Assembly (NCBI GenBank): GCA_035371485.1
Contig: DAOOWV010000019.1
Location: 1 to 18,254 of the forward strand
DNA length: 18,254 nucleotides
Source: DAOOWV01 sp035371485
GTDB lineage: Bacteria > Patescibacteriota > Dojkabacteria > JAFGLO01
Reading direction: 5' to 3'
This document shows positions 15,022 to 18,254 of the stretch, piece by piece. The number at the start of each line of letters is the position of its first letter. Positions within the stretch are counted from its first letter, which is position 1. The translations under genes were made by a program, and so were the position numbers. A model generated the notes under the pieces. The model did no database searches. It was given only the letters and a program-made list of their open reading frames with translations, and was not told where the DNA came from.

Positions 15022-16863
15022 TTAGGTTCTATTAAATTGGTCGTCAAGGTCTTGGGTTGTCAGTTTCCATATAATTGGTCTCCCATGAGGACAGGAGTAA
15101 GGGTTTTTACATTTCATAAGTTTGTTAATGAGCTCATATGCTTCCTGAGATGTAATCTCCTGATTTGCTCTTAGTGAATTGTGACAGGCAATTGTGGCAA
15201 TAATATCTTCATAAGCTGTTTTAACACTGTCTTCTAGCGCTTGAGGAGAATCTGCAAAGTTTATCAAAGAACGAATTAATTGTTCAATATTTCCATTTAC
15301 TAGTTGCTGAGGAACAGCCTTAATGCTTGCTTTATATAAACCGTCTTGTTCACCAATTGCTATTGAAAACCCTAATTTACTGAGAAATTCTATTAATTCA
15401 TCTAACATTAATTTTTCATCGAGATTTAGAATTATGACAACGGGAACCAATAGGTTTTGACTTACTTTATTGATTCCATCATTTTCATAATCATTTAGAA
15501 GTTCCTCAAAACGTATTCTTTCTGCTCCGGCATGTTGGTCAACAATCCACAACTCAGAATTTTTTTCAAGAATTATATATCGATTAAGGTATTGTACTGT
15601 CTTTTTGTGTGAAAAAATATTTTGTGTGTTTTCGTTTTCTGGGGGTACGGATAGTAAATTTTGACTAAAATATAATGCCTGTTTTGTCGAGTGACTTGAG
15701 GGAAGTAAGTTAGTTTTTGATGGTGAAAAAGAGCTCCCTTTGTTATAAATTGGACCATCATTTTCTCTAAGTCTATGCGTTGCATAATCAATATTTTCGC
15801 TTTTTTCGGTAAAGTCATTATCAAAATAAGCAACTTCCTCTTTAACGTTTTCCTCTATCGTTTTTTTGATTGCGAAAGTGACAGAACTGTAGGTTCTAAA
15901 CGGATTTGCAAGTCTTATTTCCTCTTTGCGGGGATGAACATTAATATCAACCTGAGAAGGGTCAATTTTTATCATGATTACAAAAGGTAATTTACTATCT
16001 TGTGGAATGAATCTACTCATCCCAGAATAAATTGCTCTCACAATTCCTTTATCCCAGACAGGTCTATTATTAACAAATAAATAAGCATCAGCTGTTCGAT
16101 CTTTGGAAACTCTTGGATGTCCGATGTAACCATCGATAGTGAATGAATTTTCTTTATAAAAAACTGACAATAGATTGTCCTTGTACTTTTCTCCAAGTAC
16201 TTGTTCAACACGTGAAGGGTGAATAAATTGTTTGACTTCAGAGTTTCCAACGTTGATTGATAAATAATCTGCAAGCGTTTTTCCATTGTGATTAATTGTA
16301 AATCGAATAGTTGGATTGATTAGTGCATGTCTGTGTATTTCATGTACACATTTTCTAAGGTTTGTCTGTTCTGATGATACAAATTTAGCTCTTGCGGGGA
16401 TATCTCTAAATAAATTTTTAACAATTATTGTTGTCCCACCTGTTCTTGTGGCTTTGGTAATCTTGCCAGATTGATTGAATTGATGAGTTATTGAATAAGC
16501 TGGGGGTCCAATCGTTTCAACCATGCTTGTAATTGTTATTTCGGATACAGAAGCGATACTTGATAATGCTTCACCTCTAAAACCTAAAGTAAGGATGTCT
16601 TTTAAATCTTCAACTTCTTTTATTTTACTAGTAGTATGGGGTGAAAAAAGAAGAGATATATCATCTTGTTCAATACCAGAGCCATTATCATCAATTTTTA
16701 TTTCCTGAATTCCACCTTTTATTAGTGAAATTGTAATGTGAGTTGCTCCAGCGTCAATCGAATTTTCAATAAGTTCTTTGACAACAGAATGAGGTCCTTC
16801 GACAACCTCTCCAGCTGCAATTTGATTAATAATATGCTGTGGTAGTTGAATAATCTTTCCCAA
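15022..16863 (-). CDS. mutL: DNA mismatch repair protein MutL, endonuclease type
   Basis: MutL couples mismatch recognition by MutS to strand nicking. The 613 residues begin with the GHKL ATPase: KELIENSIDAGA (Glu30, Asn34), DDNGSGI (58-64), HTTSK (76-80) and GFRGEAL (94-100). A low-complexity linker (about 330-420) leads to the dimerisation domain. That domain has the metal-binding endonuclease motif DQHAGAERIRFEE (Asp442, His444, Glu448), plus ACHNSLRA, CPHGRP (591-596) and a final FNR, so this MutL should nick DNA itself, as in bacteria without MutH. The start codon is TTG; no Shine-Dalgarno site precedes it. No mutS lies in the window. It converges on the DUF916-like gene. Confidence 0.96.
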   Translation of the reverse strand: MGKIIQLPQHIINQIAAGEVVEGPHSVVKELIENSIDAGATHITISLIKGGIQEIKIDDNGSGIEQDDISLLFSPHTTSKIKEVEDLKDILTLGFRGEALSSIASVSEITITSMVETIGPPAYSITHQFNQSGKITKATRTGGTTIIVKNLFRDIPARAKFVSSEQTNLRKCVHEIHRHALINPTIRFTINHNGKTLADYLSINVGNSEVKQFIHPSRVEQVLGEKYKDNLLSVFYKENSFTIDGYIGHPRVSKDRTADAYLFVNNRPVWDKGIVRAIYSGMSRFIPQDSKLPFVIMIKIDPSQVDINVHPRKEEIRLANPFRTYSSVTFAIKKTIEENVKEEVAYFDNDFTEKSENIDYATHRLRENDGPIYNKGSSFSPSKTNLLPSSHSTKQALYFSQNLLSVPPENENTQNIFSHKKTVQYLNRYIILEKNSELWIVDQHAGAERIRFEELLNDYENDGINKVSQNLLVPVVIILNLDEKLMLDELIEFLSKLGFSIAIGEQDGLYKASIKAVPQQLVNGNIEQLIRSLINFADSPQALEDSVKTAYEDIIATIACHNSLRANQEITSQEAYELINKLMKCKNPYSCPHGRPIIWKLTTQDLDDQFNRT

Positions 16864-16891
16864 ATTTTTTAATTAACAATTAATAAAGAAT

Positions 16892-16906
16892 TCCACCATA
16901 GGTGGA
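16892..16906. other. Small hairpin in the mutL leader
   Basis: TCCACC and GGTGGA form a 6-bp stem with a 3-nt loop ATA, about 28 bp upstream of the mutL start on the minus strand. There is no T-run. It may be a leader structure or chance. Confidence 0.25.
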
Positions 16907-16992
16907 TCAATTACGTTTGTATAAATTAAGGTAATCGAAAATAACGGTTAATCAATTTTATAGGAAATGTAAAAATTTAACAAGGATGTAAA

Positions 16993-17021
16993 TTGTAAAA
17001 AACTGTATAATGGTGTATAAC
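16993..17021 (+). promoter_or_regulatory. Promoter for the broken gene at 17081
   Basis: -35 TTGTAA (16993-16998), 17-bp spacer, -10 TATAAC (17016-17021). A further TATAAT (17006-17011) lies inside the spacer. It lies about 60 bp before the first in-frame ATG, so this damaged gene still has a promoter of the local type. Confidence 0.45.
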
Positions 17022-17080
17022 ATGTAGTAAATGATTTTTAAACATGTAATTTAATAACCTTGAGTTATATGAGTAGGGGA

Positions 17081-17568
17081 ATGGAATATAATATGTCCAC
17101 TTCTTTAGAACATATAAAAACTCCAATAAATGCAGAAACTTTTTTGCCAATTATCATAGCAAGTCATATAGCTGATCAAATGAGAGTAGGAGTAGTAAAT
17201 GATTATTACTATTAATTGCTGATGCTTACCATAGTGTACGTCAATTACAGGATGAAAAGAATTTAAGGCCAAGTGATATTTATACTGCGATTGCCGAAAG
17301 AGATACAAGTTTGGTTACAATGGGAAGTAAAAAAGCCCAATACACACGTGGTTTATATTTATATTACGATTTTATTGAAAAATATATTCAAGGAGCTGAA
17401 AATGATGGTTGTGTTGAATATACAAGAGTTTTTTGTAAAGGAATGAAATTAGCATTAGCGAAACAATTAATTGGTAGTGAACCTAGATTACAAAGTAGGA
17501 CTGATTATGCTTTTACTCTATTAGGAAGGCCTTTTGCATATAAGATGTTGGAGTCATTTGGGATATAG
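17081..17568 (+). pseudogene. Unrecognised gene interrupted by one frameshift
   Basis: From ATG 17081 (or 17093) one frame gives MEYNMSTSLEHIKTPINAE and continues to RVGVVNDYYY before a TAA at 17213-17215. The next frame is open from 17203 and continues as LIADAYHSVRQLQDEKNLRP through GLYLYYDFIEKYIQGA to LESFGI, ending at TAG 17566-17568. The second part has no ATG, GTG or TTG until 17311, although its amino acids look like normal coding sequence well before that. One missing base near 17195-17215 would explain the break, giving a helical, soluble protein of about 162 residues. I do not recognise the family. A sequencing or assembly error, genuine decay, or programmed frameshifting are all possible; no classical slippery heptamer is seen. 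Confidence 0.55.
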
Positions 17569-17597
17569 TTCCTAGGGATTAATAGAAGGAGTATTAT

Positions 17598-18254
17598 TTA
17601 TCTTTTTCTGTCATTAAATTGGGGATATCTTAGATAATCCCACCCTTTGGGTTTTCCCATTTTATATAATGATTTAAGACGTTCTTGTTCGGCTTCGAAT
17701 TCTCTTCTTTCCGTTTTGGACATTTCTCTTAACTCATCTTGAACTATGCGGATTACCTTTTTCAAAATTTGTGTTACTCGTGAGATTGAAATACTGAATT
17801 TTTCAGAGTATAACCTTCTGATAGTGCAATAAAAATTTGGCGATCTCTGGTTCCTCCACCTTTCATTTCTAATCGTTTAAAAATCCAATTCCAAAATATA
17901 TGTTCAGCGGCTATCTGTTCAGGAGAGAGTGTTTCCTGATAATCAGCAAATATTGGGTCAGGCATCTCTTCTTTTATAAGTGTTTTAATTTTTTTGATTA
18001 ATATTTCTTGCCATCTATTTGATCGTGAAAGATAATTCGGATAAACGCTTAGACTATTAGCTACCCATTCATATGCAACTCTAGCTAGTTCTGAATAAAG
18101 AGGGTTATCTGGATCGGGATAATCATCATTTTTTTCAAGATACTGAAGTTCAAATTCATATATTACTAAATCTATGTTTAGAGCAGATAAATATAGATGT
18201 TTAGCTTCTGGTTCGCAACGGGCACAATCCCTAATGTATATATATTTCGTTAAG
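17598..18254 (-). pseudogene. Gene with sigma-region-4-like helix-turn-helix, frameshifted and cut by window edge
   Basis: On the minus strand a frame open from the right edge runs through RDCARCEPEAKHLYLSALN, VAYEWVANSLSVYPNYLSR and MKGGGTRDRQIFIALSEGYT, then stops at 17776-17774 after an unlikely tail. A second frame takes over near 17815-17825 as SEKFSISISRVTQILKKV, continues with charged helices and ends at TAA 17600-17598. Joined, they give a helix-turn-helix of the kind found in sigma-70 region 4 (EGYT, then ISISRVTQIL). The HTH is a few residues shorter than normal even when joined, so more than one base may be missing. A CxxC (CARC) near the visible N-terminus could be a metal or redox site. 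The start is outside the window. It converges on the other broken gene with a 29-bp gap. Confidence 0.5.

Noticed and set aside
15003..15026. CCTAA/TTAGG inverted repeat between the DUF916-like gene and mutL as a shared terminator
   Set aside because: Only five base pairs with a 14-base loop, overlapping the mutL stop codon; too weak to call.
17195..17215. Programmed -1 frameshift site in the first broken gene
   Set aside because: The stretch has TGATTATTACTATTAATTG but no X-XXY-YYZ heptamer and no evident downstream stem, so a base loss or error is simpler.
1..18254. TGA read as an amino acid (Gracilibacteria/SR1-type code)
   Set aside because: TGA terminates recG, the TrmB gene and the seven-helix gene at natural protein ends, and no in-frame TGA interrupts the conserved genes.
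1..18254. CRISPR arrays, tRNA or rRNA genes, insertion sequences
   Set aside because: No regularly spaced repeats, no cloverleaf or rRNA-like segment in any gap, and no transposase or integrase frame or terminal inverted repeat pair was found by reading both strands.

Overview
The window is an AT-rich bacterial segment that looks like a Candidate Phyla Radiation (Patescibacteria, possibly Microgenomates-like) genome. The reasons are the gene content (fused ADP-forming acyl-CoA synthetase, TrmB-family regulator, Obg without a C-terminal extension, endonuclease-type MutL), the low GC, the lack of Shine-Dalgarno sites in front of nearly every gene, and acidic secreted surface proteins. TGA is used as a stop (recG, the TrmB gene, the 7-TM gene), so this is the standard code and not the Gracilibacteria/SR1 code. 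The taxonomic placement is inference from content; no search was possible.

Layout. 1-2187 (minus) is most of a bifunctional class A penicillin-binding protein that runs off the left edge. It is divergent from a cobalamin-binding-type radical SAM protein (2396-3919), and the two share an intergenic region with back-to-back promoters that have identical hexamers. A seven-helix membrane protein (4068-4778) follows after a long imperfect hairpin. A minus-strand pair of unrecognised alpha/beta proteins (4915-5975) is transcribed divergently from a TrmB-family regulator (6110-6925). A 34-residue membrane peptide (7180-7284), missed by length cut-offs, sits directly before recG (7293-9293), and obg follows (9392-10351). 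The acyl-CoA synthetase (10360-12510) converges on obg.

The right half holds a surface module: a secreted, acidic, Ser/Thr/Ala-rich beta protein (12690-13694), a strong GC-rich hairpin, then a signal-peptide protein with a C-terminal membrane anchor resembling the DUF916/WxL-partner family (13935-14996). mutL lies opposite (15022-16863). The right edge has two convergent genes (17081-17568 and 17598-18254) whose reading frames are each broken once. The second carries a sigma-region-4-like helix-turn-helix.

How it fits together. The housekeeping genes (cell wall, ribosome-associated GTPase, recombination and mismatch repair) are interleaved with surface and regulatory genes of unknown role. 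The most promising undescribed units are the TrmB regulator with its divergent protein pair, the WxL-like surface pair, and the broken right-edge pair. Most promoters seen here share one pattern, TTGTNN - 17 bp - TATAAT.
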